Below, in pieces: positions 1 to 7,332 of a stretch of DNA of 20,471 nt. Under the pieces are notes generated by a model that was not told the DNA's origin, did no database searches, and was given only the letters and a program-made list of their open reading frames with translations. The first letter of the stretch is position 1; each line of letters begins with the position of its first letter. This stretch comes from Chitinophagaceae bacterium (lineage in GTDB: Bacteria > Bacteroidota > Bacteroidia > Chitinophagales > Chitinophagaceae), in assembly GCA_013205585.1 (NCBI GenBank), contig JABMML010000070.1, forward strand, positions 1-20,471, in the 5' to 3' direction. The translations under genes were made by a program, and so were the position numbers.

Positions 1-872
1 GTGATAATGGCTGGGTAATGGGTTTTAGCAAGCGTAGCTTTTACTAGTTCGGCTTGAATGGCTCGCTCCATAAAGGCAGTGCGCATTTTTCGAAGTACTC
101 CTTTTTTCCCAGTTAAAGAAATGGATTTCGATACAGTGGACTGATCGATGGCATCAAAATCGTTTTGTATAAATCGATAAGAAGCCAAATGGGTGGTGAA
201 TATTTGAATGGTGTCATCTCCTTTTAAGATAGTGGCACTTATTAAACTTTCTCCTGTTAAAAAGGGTAGGCGCTTCGCTTTTAGTATTTTATATTTTGAA
301 TAAATAATGGAGCCAGCGAAATAATCGTTTTGTGATACTTGAAAATCTTTAGAGAAAAAATGATAAGGATATTTTTTTATAAAATAATTAGCGTGGTTTG
401 CAATATCATTAGGCCTTTCATTGGTATTGTACTCTTGTAAACAAATAATATCGGGATTCCACTTTTGAATAGAATAAGCCATATCCTCTGTGCGTAGTTT
501 CAAACTACTTGAAGTATTTATACCATTAAAGCCTTTCACATTCCAACTTAAAACGCGAAGTACATTTTCTTTTCTTTTTTGTGCAAAGGGCGTACCCGGA
601 TGCCAAGCAAATACAGACCATACTAACTGCCAACCAAGAACAAGTGTGCCCAAAGGAACTAAGCTCATAATAGGCTTAGCAATTAACCAAAAAATACATA
701 ATAGAATTTCGACGACAATTAAATAAGGAGCTATTAAGCCTAAAAATCCGTTAATCCATATAAAGGAAGAAGGTGTAAAAAAAATGGGGTATAAAAATAA
801 AAGGGATGCCAATAGATTCAAAAAAAGAAAAACTTTTTTTCCAAAATTTCTTACCCTAGATTTTTTTGCCAT
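1..872 (-). CDS. Membrane-anchored endonuclease/exonuclease/phosphatase (EEP) family protein, partial
   Basis: The reading frame opens with ATG at 872 on the minus strand and runs open off the left window edge, giving 290 visible residues, so the C-terminus is missing. Roughly residues 13-32 and 40-90 are hydrophobic and form about three membrane helices. A soluble EEP (DNase I-like) domain starts near residue 105. Visible motifs are SWNVKGFN (metal-binding Asn111), CLQEYN (catalytic metal-binding Glu147) and, later, a TTHLAS segment. The visible part stops at YPAII, just where the family's GDFN motif would follow. The family cleaves phosphodiester or phosphomonoester bonds with Mg2+; the substrate here cannot be told from sequence, and with the helices the catalytic domain probably faces the periplasm or cytoplasmic face of the inner membrane. 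It lies 24 nt after the rhomboid-like gene and is probably the last visible gene of that operon. Confidence 0.85.
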   Translation of the reverse strand, partial: MAKKSRVRNFGKKVFLFLNLLASLLFLYPIFFTPSSFIWINGFLGLIAPYLIVVEILLCIFWLIAKPIMSLVPLGTLVLGWQLVWSVFAWHPGTPFAQKRKENVLRVLSWNVKGFNGINTSSSLKLRTEDMAYSIQKWNPDIICLQEYNTNERPNDIANHANYFIKKYPYHFFSKDFQVSQNDYFAGSIIYSKYKILKAKRLPFLTGESLISATILKGDDTIQIFTTHLASYRFIQNDFDAIDQSTVSKSISLTGKKGVLRKMRTAFMERAIQAELVKATLAKTHYPAII

Positions 873-896
873 GCGTATAGGGATTGTAAAGACTAT

Positions 897-1592
897 TTAT
901 TTTTTAGGGGCTAAACTATTATTTAACAAAGCTAATAGTTGATGCATCCATTTGCCTAAATCCCTGCCTTTATTTAATAACATTACATACAGAAGTCCTG
1001 TACTTGCTGCTACCAAATAGCTTACTACCAAGGCAAAGCTTGCATCCTCTAAACTTAGGGCTTGTATGATTAGGTATACTAAGGCTAATATCCATACCGG
1101 TATGCCTTTGCCTATATTTTTAAGTAGTCGGTAGTCTGGTGAAAGACTAACCACTGCCATGGCCAATGCCATCACACCCACTTGCGCTCCCATTATAGGC
1201 GCATCAGCCCCTAATAAAATATAAGAAAGCCCTGCTAGAATGCCTGCATAAAAATAAATAGGGAAAATATGTTTGTTGGCAGCTTGCTCTTGTAATAAAT
1301 AACCAAAGGCTAATAACCAAATCATATTGGTGAGCAAAACCCAAAATCCATCATGCACCCAATAATAAGTTAAAATAGTCCAAGGCTGTTGCAAAAATTC
1401 AGTTGTACTACTTACTAAAATACTGGGCTGCATTATTTGCGCATAGAACTGTTCTTCTGGAAAGCTATTTAAATAATACACCACTTTAAAAAATCCAATA
1501 AAAGCATATACGACTAAATTAATAGAGAGTAGGGCTATTAAAGCATTATTGTCAGCGCCTAATAAAGGCTTGTTTGAGTTTTTATTTTGCAT
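897..1592 (-). CDS. Rhomboid-like membrane protein lacking the catalytic dyad (predicted pseudoprotease)
   Basis: A 231-residue protein with about six hydrophobic helices. The order of helices and several landmarks match rhomboids: VHDGFWVLLTNM (residues 79-90) corresponds to the HGNFSHILGNM segment of the upstream protein, and MGAQVG (134-139) lies where the catalytic GASG motif should be. Gln137 stands in place of the nucleophilic serine, and Tyr192 in SYLVAAS stands where the catalytic histidine of AHVGG would be. It is therefore unlikely to cleave proteins. Its ATG overlaps the stop codon of the active rhomboid by one base (TAATG), which suggests translational coupling and matched amounts. 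An iRhom- or Derlin-like role, binding and handing over membrane substrates or regulating its partner, is an inference. The alignment to rhomboids was done by eye. Confidence 0.75.
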   Translation of the reverse strand: MQNKNSNKPLLGADNNALIALLSINLVVYAFIGFFKVVYYLNSFPEEQFYAQIMQPSILVSSTTEFLQQPWTILTYYWVHDGFWVLLTNMIWLLAFGYLLQEQAANKHIFPIYFYAGILAGLSYILLGADAPIMGAQVGVMALAMAVVSLSPDYRLLKNIGKGIPVWILALVYLIIQALSLEDASFALVVSYLVAASTGLLYVMLLNKGRDLGKWMHQLLALLNNSLAPKK

Positions 1593-2419
1593 TAGTTAGA
1601 GGTTCCTTTCTTTTTCCAAATATATACCAATACAAATCCAATGAGCGCTCCTCCCACATGGGCCCATCTTGCCACATTATCTCCTGCTGCATTTTGTATG
1701 CCTTTGAATAATTCAAAACCAAAATAAAGTATACCTAACCATTTTGCTTTTACAGGAAATAGAAAATAAATATAGATATAGGTATTGGGAAATAAATAAA
1801 CAAAGGCAATTAAAATACCAAAGACCGCACCACTAGCGCCCAAGGTAGCTGTACCCACTGTTTTATTATAATAGGTAGTCATTAAGTCCATCAGTTGCGG
1901 CGCTAAACCAGGCGTTGAAAGACTGACTTTATTGTCGGCAAGTATTTGTGTAAGTGGAATACGTTGCCTTGTAGCATAATTATATACAGCCTCCGTAAAA
2001 CCCGAGGCATTGGTTTTACTGAGTAATAATAAGCGTTCATACTCATTGGTCAAAGGCACTAATTGATAAGATAAAATAGCTAGGTGAATTACAGCAGCCC
2101 CTACACCGCAGAGCATATAAAAAAGTAAAAACCTTTTAGGGCCCCATACATTTTCAAGTATGGAACCAAACATCCATAAAGCAAACATATTTCCTAGTAT
2201 ATGTGAAAAGTTTCCGTGCAAGAACATATGCGTAATTAATTGCCAAGGCTTGTATAAGTCGCTCTGCCATGCATGTAAGGCAAAATAATCTTCAAAAGAA
2301 AAAGTACTAGTGGGACCTGCAAAAGTATTTTGTGCTAAAAATACAAGCCCATTAATAATTAATAAGTTTTTTATAATGGTAGGAAGAACTTCAAATCGGG
2401 TGGGCCTAAATTGCGTCAT
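1592..2419 (-). CDS. Rhomboid family intramembrane serine protease
   Basis: 275 residues. Rhomboids cut substrate transmembrane helices inside the inner membrane using a Ser-His dyad. The family motifs are intact: HGNFSHILGNM (residues 68-78, with His68, His73 and Asn77 of the oxyanion region), GASGAVFG (194-201, nucleophile Ser196) and RWAHVGGALIGF (catalytic His254). About six membrane helices are visible. A hydrophilic insertion of about 70 residues (roughly 120-190) precedes the catalytic helix and should lie outside the membrane, possibly for substrate selection. Start ATG 2419 is 23 nt after the rlmD stop. The 3' end overlaps the next gene by one base. Substrates cannot be predicted from the sequence. 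Confidence 0.9.
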   Translation of the reverse strand: MTQFRPTRFEVLPTIIKNLLIINGLVFLAQNTFAGPTSTFSFEDYFALHAWQSDLYKPWQLITHMFLHGNFSHILGNMFALWMFGSILENVWGPKRFLLFYMLCGVGAAVIHLAILSYQLVPLTNEYERLLLLSKTNASGFTEAVYNYATRQRIPLTQILADNKVSLSTPGLAPQLMDLMTTYYNKTVGTATLGASGAVFGILIAFVYLFPNTYIYIYFLFPVKAKWLGILYFGFELFKGIQNAAGDNVARWAHVGGALIGFVLVYIWKKKGTSN

Positions 2420-2442
2420 GCTTTATAATTTGCGTATGGTGA

Positions 2443-3909
2443 TTATAGTAAGTCCTTTCTTTTTAATTGAACTACATTTTCTATATGTAGTGTATGCGGA
2501 AACATATCTACGGGTTGAATTTTAGTAACCGTATACTTTTCATTTAACAAAGATAAGTCTCTTGCCTGAGTAGCGGGGTTACAACTTACATACACGATAA
2601 TTGGCGCTTCCATGGCTAATAATTTATGCACTAGTTTTTCATGCATGCCTGCTCTTGGAGGGTCGGTGATAATTACATCGGGCTTGCCATGGGTTTCAAA
2701 AAATGCATCGTCACATATTTTAATCACATCGCCTGCAAAAAAAGCGGTGTCTGTTAAATTATTTAAACTTGCATTTATTTTAGCATCTTCTATCGCTTCT
2801 TCTACCACTTCTACGCCAATAATTTTTTTAGCATTTTTACTACAAAAAATACCAATGCTGCCTGTGCCGCAGTATAAATCATAGACAATTTCTTTTCCAG
2901 TCAGTTCTGCAAATTCGCGCGTAACCTGATATAGTTTTTCTGCCTGCTTTGAATTGGTTTGAAAAAAAGATTTAGGACTTATTTTAAATTGGAAGTCTTC
3001 TAAATATTCTGTGATATAGCCGCTACCTGAATATACTTGAGGGACAAGGTCCTGCATACTATCATTGCGCTTGGCATTAATAGTATATAATAAGGTAGTT
3101 ATTTGCGGGAAGCTTTCAAGTAATGAATTAAATAATGCTTCACGCTTTTCTTTATCCTCATAGCCTAAAATTAAATTCACCATCCACTCTCCCTTGGTGG
3201 TATTGCGAATAAACATATTACGCACCCAGCCCGTATGCTCTTTAATGTTATAAAAAGGCATTTCGTTTTCTATTGCAAATGCTGCTACTGCTTTTCTTAA
3301 ATCGTTGGTGGGTTCTGATTGTAAATAACATTTATCCACTTCTACTACTTTTTCAAAAAAACCTCTAGCATGAAATCCTGCCACCCCTGGCGATTTTTCA
3401 AGTGTACTTATATCTCCATTTTCAGCAGCAGCCTTCATGGCTTTAAATGCTGAAAAAGGAATAAATTTTTCGGTGGCAAAAGTATATTCCACTTTATTTC
3501 TATAGCCCTGGGTTTGCTCTGCTCCCATAATTGGTGCAATAGGCGGTAAGGGCACTTTAGCAATTCTTGTTAAATTGTCTACCACTTGTTTATGCTTATA
3601 CACCAATTGTTGTTCATAAGGAAGCATCTGCCATTGACAACCGCCACATACTCCAAAATGACTACAAAAAGGTGTGACTCTAATACTTGAATAAGAATGA
3701 AAATGTTTGACAAAGCCCTCTGCCCAATCGGCCTTGTTTTTTTGTAATTGAATATCAACAATATCACCAGGTACGGCACCTTCTACAAAAATGACCTTAC
3801 CATCCACTCTAGCCAATGACTTGCCCTCTGCGGCATAATCTTCAATTAATACTTTTTCTAATAATGGGGCTGGTTTAAATTTTCTCACAGAAACAAAGGT
3901 ACTACCCAA
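2443..3909 (-). CDS. rlmD: 23S rRNA (uracil-5-)-methyltransferase RlmD (RumA/TrmA family)
   Basis: 488 residues. The enzyme transfers a methyl group from S-adenosylmethionine to C5 of a uracil in 23S rRNA; RlmD modifies U1939, though a related paralogue specificity (RlmCD or TrmA type) cannot be excluded. An N-terminal TRAM RNA-binding domain covers about residues 16-72. Cys82, Cys88, Cys91 (FCSHFGVCGGC) and Cys194 have the spacing of the RumA 4Fe-4S ligands. The SAM-binding motif is YDLYCGTGSIGIF (343-355), followed by TDPPRAG (415-421) and the catalytic Cys443 in VSCNPA. The start is uncertain: ATG 3909 gives the longest frame, but GTG 3888 begins at VRKFKPAP, closer to where I expect family members to start. 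It heads the rlmD-rhomboid-rhomboid-EEP gene run on the minus strand. Confidence 0.92.
   Translation of the reverse strand: MGSTFVSVRKFKPAPLLEKVLIEDYAAEGKSLARVDGKVIFVEGAVPGDIVDIQLQKNKADWAEGFVKHFHSYSSIRVTPFCSHFGVCGGCQWQMLPYEQQLVYKHKQVVDNLTRIAKVPLPPIAPIMGAEQTQGYRNKVEYTFATEKFIPFSAFKAMKAAAENGDISTLEKSPGVAGFHARGFFEKVVEVDKCYLQSEPTNDLRKAVAAFAIENEMPFYNIKEHTGWVRNMFIRNTTKGEWMVNLILGYEDKEKREALFNSLLESFPQITTLLYTINAKRNDSMQDLVPQVYSGSGYITEYLEDFQFKISPKSFFQTNSKQAEKLYQVTREFAELTGKEIVYDLYCGTGSIGIFCSKNAKKIIGVEVVEEAIEDAKINASLNNLTDTAFFAGDVIKICDDAFFETHGKPDVIITDPPRAGMHEKLVHKLLAMEAPIIVYVSCNPATQARDLSLLNEKYTVTKIQPVDMFPHTLHIENVVQLKRKDLL
3894..3901 (-). promoter_or_regulatory. Candidate TAnnTTTG -7 element inside the annotated rlmD 5' end
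   Basis: The minus strand reads TACCTTTG, an exact match to the Bacteroidota -7 consensus. No TTG -33 element is visible 17-23 nt upstream. If real, transcription would begin near 3888, where a GTG codon could serve as a leaderless start for rlmD. A chance match is quite possible. Confidence 0.3.
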
Positions 3910-3977
3910 GCATTATATTTAAGGTATATATTGTTATTTTTACCCAGCTTTTATAAAGAAAATAAAACAAGGATCCA

Positions 3978-5459
3978 ATGAGAAAATTAGTATTTGCATT
4001 CATGGCGAACTTTCTATTGCCTTATTTGTTAATCGCGCAAAATACGAAGGCTAAAACAATTACAAGCGCTTCACCAGTAGGTCACTCCATAGAAATAGTT
4101 TTAAAGCCTTATCAAAATACAAAAGTTTATATAGGAACTAATTATGGAAAAAATAGGGTTTTAGCCGATTCTGCGCTGCTAAATGAAAAAAGTGAAGGCG
4201 TATTTAAATCTAAAACAAAATTAACGCCTGGTATTTATTTTCTAGTCTCTCCTAAGTATTCTATTTTATTCGATTTTTTAGTAGACGAATCACAACATTT
4301 TAAAATTATTGCAGACACCCTATCTATTAATGCATTTCAAATTATTGGCTCTAAAGAAAATGATATTTTTAAGGCTTATTCAAAATCAATTAATGATTTA
4401 GGTATACAATTAACTAGCCTTGAAAATAAATACAAAACTGCCACTAATGCCAAAGATTCTGCCAGCTTTAAAGAATTGTATTTAACTAAAGATAAAGAAC
4501 TGAAAGCCGCTAGAACCACTGTGATAAATACCTATCCAAAATCTATGACCAGCTTCTTATTAAATGTTATGCAACGCCCGGAAGCCCCAGCCATTCCTAG
4601 TGTCAATGGTAAACTAGATTCACTATATCCTTACTATTATGTAAAAAACCATTTCTGGGACAATGTTGTTTTTAATGATAACCGTTTAATTCGAACGCCT
4701 TTTTTTGAAGATAAGCTAGATGAATATTTTAAAAATTATGTTGCCCGTGAACCCGATTCTATTATTGATGAACTTCAGTATATATTAACAGTGGCTAAAA
4801 CAGGTAAAGAAATTTATCCTTTTTTACTTTTTAAATTTACCAATAAATATATTGCGCCAGAATTCATGGGACAAGAAAAAGTATTCATACACTTGTTTCA
4901 AAACTTTTTTGCGAAAGGCGATACAGTACTTTTAAATGAGGCTTCTAAAAAATCCATTACAGAAAGGGCTTATAGCATGATGGCCAATCAATTGGGCTTA
5001 GCTGCGCCTAGCCTAATTATTAACACCCCTGAGAATAAAAAAGTTTCTTTGTATGATCAAAAAGCGCCTTACACCCTTCTTGCTTTTTGGGACCCTATTT
5101 GTAGCCATTGTAAAATAGAAATTCCAAGATTGGATTCTTTTTACAAAGCTTCTTGGGAAAATTTACAAGTAAAAATATTTTCAGTGAATACTAATGCTAA
5201 AGAACTAGCTGCTTGGAAAACCTTTATTCAAGAAAACCATTTAGAAAATTGGACCCATGCGTATCAAACGGAGGAAGATTTAAATAAAGAAATAAAAGCG
5301 GGGCTTCCCACCACTATTCGTCAAAAGTATGATGTGTTTAAAACACCTACTTTTTATTTATTAGATGCTGATAAAAAAATTATTGCTAAAAACTTAAGCC
5401 TAGAACAATTCAACGATTTTTTACAAAACGCAAATAATAAATCGGCGCCTAAAAAATAG
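3978..5459 (+). CDS. Secreted TlpA/thioredoxin-like disulfide oxidoreductase with long N-terminal domain
   Basis: 493 residues. A signal peptide is evident (residues 1-20, charged MRK, hydrophobic core, ending at LLIAQ), so the protein acts in the periplasm or is anchored outside the inner membrane. Residues about 30-340 form a large mainly hydrophilic domain of the kind found in Bacteroidota TlpA-like proteins (DUF4369/DUF5106-like; I recognise the type, not the exact family). The C-terminal thioredoxin fold has the redox motif DPICSHC (Cys375, Cys378) after LLAFW, and a cis-proline motif KTPTFYLLD. It should reduce or exchange disulfides on envelope proteins; partners are unknown. It is transcribed divergently from rlmD across 68 nt. 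TATTTTTA at 3935-3942 resembles a -7 element with one mismatch. Its stop lies only 5 nt from that of convergent metF. Confidence 0.85.
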   Translation: MRKLVFAFMANFLLPYLLIAQNTKAKTITSASPVGHSIEIVLKPYQNTKVYIGTNYGKNRVLADSALLNEKSEGVFKSKTKLTPGIYFLVSPKYSILFDFLVDESQHFKIIADTLSINAFQIIGSKENDIFKAYSKSINDLGIQLTSLENKYKTATNAKDSASFKELYLTKDKELKAARTTVINTYPKSMTSFLLNVMQRPEAPAIPSVNGKLDSLYPYYYVKNHFWDNVVFNDNRLIRTPFFEDKLDEYFKNYVAREPDSIIDELQYILTVAKTGKEIYPFLLFKFTNKYIAPEFMGQEKVFIHLFQNFFAKGDTVLLNEASKKSITERAYSMMANQLGLAAPSLIINTPENKKVSLYDQKAPYTLLAFWDPICSHCKIEIPRLDSFYKASWENLQVKIFSVNTNAKELAAWKTFIQENHLENWTHAYQTEEDLNKEIKAGLPTTIRQKYDVFKTPTFYLLDADKKIIAKNLSLEQFNDFLQNANNKSAPKK

Positions 5460-5464
5460 CTTCA

Positions 5465-6424
5465 CTAAAATACAGCGGCCACTACATCTTTCACCACCTT
5501 CGGTTTACCTAGGGTATAGTAATGTAAAACGGGTACGCCAGAGGCTTTCAGCTCCTTGCTTTGTTGAATTAACCATTCTGTTCCTACTTGTTCACAAGCT
5601 TCATCGGTGGTGGCTGCCAACATCGCATTTTTTAAATCAGTAGGTATGTCTACATAAAAAATATTCGGTAAAATAGTTAACTGCTTTTTATTGGTAATAG
5701 GTTTTAGTCCTGGTATAATAGGAACAGTTATACCCATACTTCTACACGCCTCTACATATTCAAAATATTTTTTGTTGTCAAAAAACATTTGCGTCATAAT
5801 GTATTCAGCACCCGCATCTACTTTTTCCTTAGCGCGCGCTAAATCAAATTCCATACTAGGCGCTTCAAAATGTTTTTCTGGATAACCCGATACGCCCATG
5901 CAAAAATTAGTCTTGCTGCCGTTCACAATATCCTTGTCTAAATATTCTCCTTTATTTAAGCCTACTACTTGCTCTAATAATTCAAGGGCCTGCTTATTAC
6001 CATTGGGTTCTGGAATAAATGTTTTTTGATTTTTTTCAGCGTCGCCTCTTAAAACCAATAAATTATCAATACCTAAAAATTGTAAATCAATTAAGGCATC
6101 TTCTGTTTCTCTTTTGGAAAACCCTCCACAAATAATATGGGGTACTGCATCTACATTATAATGGTTCATTATGGCCGCACAAATGCCCACCGTACCAGGA
6201 CGCTTACGCACATCAATTTTTTCCTGCGTACCATCTTCCTTTGTTCTTGTGATAGTTTCACTGCGGTGGTAAGTTACATTAATCCATGAAGGCTTAAATT
6301 CCATTAGAGGATCTAAGTGTTCATATATATAAGAAATGGTTTTACCTTTTAGAGGAGGTAATACCTCAAATGACACCAATGTGTCTTTGGCTTTCGCCAA
6401 ATGTTCCGTCACCTTCATAATCAA
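5465..6424 (-). CDS. metF: 5,10-methylenetetrahydrofolate reductase MetF
   Basis: 319 residues, the normal length for bacterial MetF. This cytoplasmic FAD enzyme reduces 5,10-methylene-THF to 5-methyl-THF, the methyl donor for methionine synthesis. Visible features: SFEVLPP (residues 18-24) carrying the catalytic Glu20, INVTYH, VPHIICGGF (folate/FAD pocket), LLVLRGD (FAD-binding GD), YIMTQMFFD and VPIIPGLKPI. The initial ATG at 6424 is followed by a second ATG at 6418 (MKVTEH), which is an equally good start. It is monocistronic by position: divergent from lptB and convergent with the TlpA-like gene. A TATTTTTG -7 element and a palindrome lie in its leader. Confidence 0.95.
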   Translation of the reverse strand: MIMKVTEHLAKAKDTLVSFEVLPPLKGKTISYIYEHLDPLMEFKPSWINVTYHRSETITRTKEDGTQEKIDVRKRPGTVGICAAIMNHYNVDAVPHIICGGFSKRETEDALIDLQFLGIDNLLVLRGDAEKNQKTFIPEPNGNKQALELLEQVVGLNKGEYLDKDIVNGSKTNFCMGVSGYPEKHFEAPSMEFDLARAKEKVDAGAEYIMTQMFFDNKKYFEYVEACRSMGITVPIIPGLKPITNKKQLTILPNIFYVDIPTDLKNAMLAATTDEACEQVGTEWLIQQSKELKASGVPVLHYYTLGKPKVVKDVVAAVF

Positions 6425-6447
6425 ATTGCTTTACTAGTGTTTGGGTT

Positions 6448-6463
6448 GTTTCTAAATAGAAAC
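6448..6463. promoter_or_regulatory. Palindrome GTTTCTA-AA-TAGAAAC in the metF leader
   Basis: Two perfect 7-bp arms flank a 2-bp centre. The element lies between the predicted metF -7 element (6485-6492) and its start codon, about 25 nt upstream of the ATG. It could be a dimeric regulator's operator or form a small RNA hairpin. The centre is too short for a comfortable RNA loop, which favours an operator. No regulator is identifiable here. Confidence 0.35.
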
Positions 6464-6484
6464 CTAACGCAATACGCTATGGTG

Positions 6485-6492
6485 CAAAAATA
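6485..6492 (-). promoter_or_regulatory. metF promoter -7 element (TAnnTTTG type)
   Basis: The minus strand reads TATTTTTG, an exact match to the Bacteroidota -7 consensus, and would give a leader of roughly 55 nt before metF. No clear TTG -33 box was seen at the expected distance. Confidence 0.5.
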
Positions 6493-6535
6493 TATAATAT
6501 TATTAAGCTATAGATAGAAAAGCCCCATTTACCCT

Positions 6536-6543
6536 TATTTTTG
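6536..6543 (+). promoter_or_regulatory. lptB operon promoter -7 element (TAnnTTTG type)
   Basis: TATTTTTG is an exact -7 match 14 nt before the GTG start of lptB, implying a very short leader and supporting that start. A TTAAG at 6512-6516 could be a weak -33 box (19 nt spacing). With the metF element this forms a divergent promoter pair. Confidence 0.5.
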
Positions 6544-6557
6544 TGTAAATTCCTACT

Positions 6558-7325
6558 GTGATACTCGCTATACATACCGATAAGTTAATTAAACAGTACA
6601 AGGGCCGCAAAGTTGTGGACCAAGTAAGCATTTCTGTAAGGCAAGGAGAGATAGTGGGCTTATTAGGACCCAATGGTGCAGGCAAGACCACCACTTTCTA
6701 TATGGTGGTAGGTTTAATAGCCCCCGATGAAGGTCGTGTATTTTTAAATGAGGAAGATATAACTAGGCTTCCCATGTATAAAAGAGCACAAATGGGCTTG
6801 GGCTATTTACCACAGGAAGCCAGTGTGTTTAGAAAGTTAACGGTGGCAGATAATATCATGGCGGTTCTAGAAATGACTAAACTTACTAAGGGCGAAAGAG
6901 AATTTAAATTAGAAAGTTTATTAGATGAATTTAATTTGCATCAGGTGCGTAATAATAATGGCGATAGTTTAAGTGGGGGTGAAAGAAGAAGAACTGAAAT
7001 AGCCAGAGCACTGGCGGTAGATCCTAAATTTATTTTATTAGATGAGCCTTTTGCAGGCGTAGATCCCATTGCGGTGGAAGATATTCAATCGGTAGTAGCC
7101 AAATTAAAATTAAAAGATATTGGTATTTTAATTACAGATCATAATGTAAACGAAACACTTTCTATTTGTGATAGAGCTTATTTATTAATAGAAGGAAAAA
7201 TATTTAAACATGGTACTGCGGAAGAATTAGCAGAAGACGATCAAGTGCGTCGTTTATACTTAGGCACGAACTTTGAATTAAAACGCAAAGACTGGATCAT
7301 TGAAATGGGCCAGAAAGCAAGATAA
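6558..7325 (+). CDS. lptB: Lipopolysaccharide export ABC transporter ATP-binding protein LptB
   Basis: 255 residues from a GTG start; the N-terminus [17 protein letters not shown] matches the usual beginning of the family and no upstream ATG fits. LptB is the cytoplasmic ATPase of the LptB2FG complex that extracts LPS from the inner membrane and drives it across the periplasmic bridge. Visible: Walker [10 protein letters not shown] (37-45), Q-loop Gln86 in [13 protein letters not shown], which is the LptB-typical sequence, ABC signature LSGGERRR (138-145), Walker [13 protein letters not shown] (159-170) and switch His195 in ITDHNV. It is the first gene of a plus-strand run with GH3, a small membrane protein and fabG. 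LptF/G/A/C/D are not in the window. Confidence 0.95.
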   Translation: MILAIHTDKLIKQYKGRKVVDQVSISVRQGEIVGLLGPNGAGKTTTFYMVVGLIAPDEGRVFLNEEDITRLPMYKRAQMGLGYLPQEASVFRKLTVADNIMAVLEMTKLTKGEREFKLESLLDEFNLHQVRNNNGDSLSGGERRRTEIARALAVDPKFILLDEPFAGVDPIAVEDIQSVVAKLKLKDIGILITDHNVNETLSICDRAYLLIEGKIFKHGTAEELAEDDQVRRLYLGTNFELKRKDWIIEMGQKAR

Positions 7326-7332
7326 GCAAGCT

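Noticed and set aside
490..726. Plus-strand 78-codon open frame
   Set aside because: It lies wholly antisense to the EEP gene, whose minus-strand frame has clear motifs (SWNV, CLQE); the plus-strand product resembles nothing.
6425..6484. SAM or other riboswitch in the metF leader
   Set aside because: The leader is only about 55 nt and shows a single short palindrome, too small for the known SAM riboswitch folds.
7300..7332. Extended TTG start for the GH3 gene overlapping lptB
   Set aside because: The extra residues read through the lptB 3' end in another frame and do not look like the family; ATG 7333 fits the known N-terminus.
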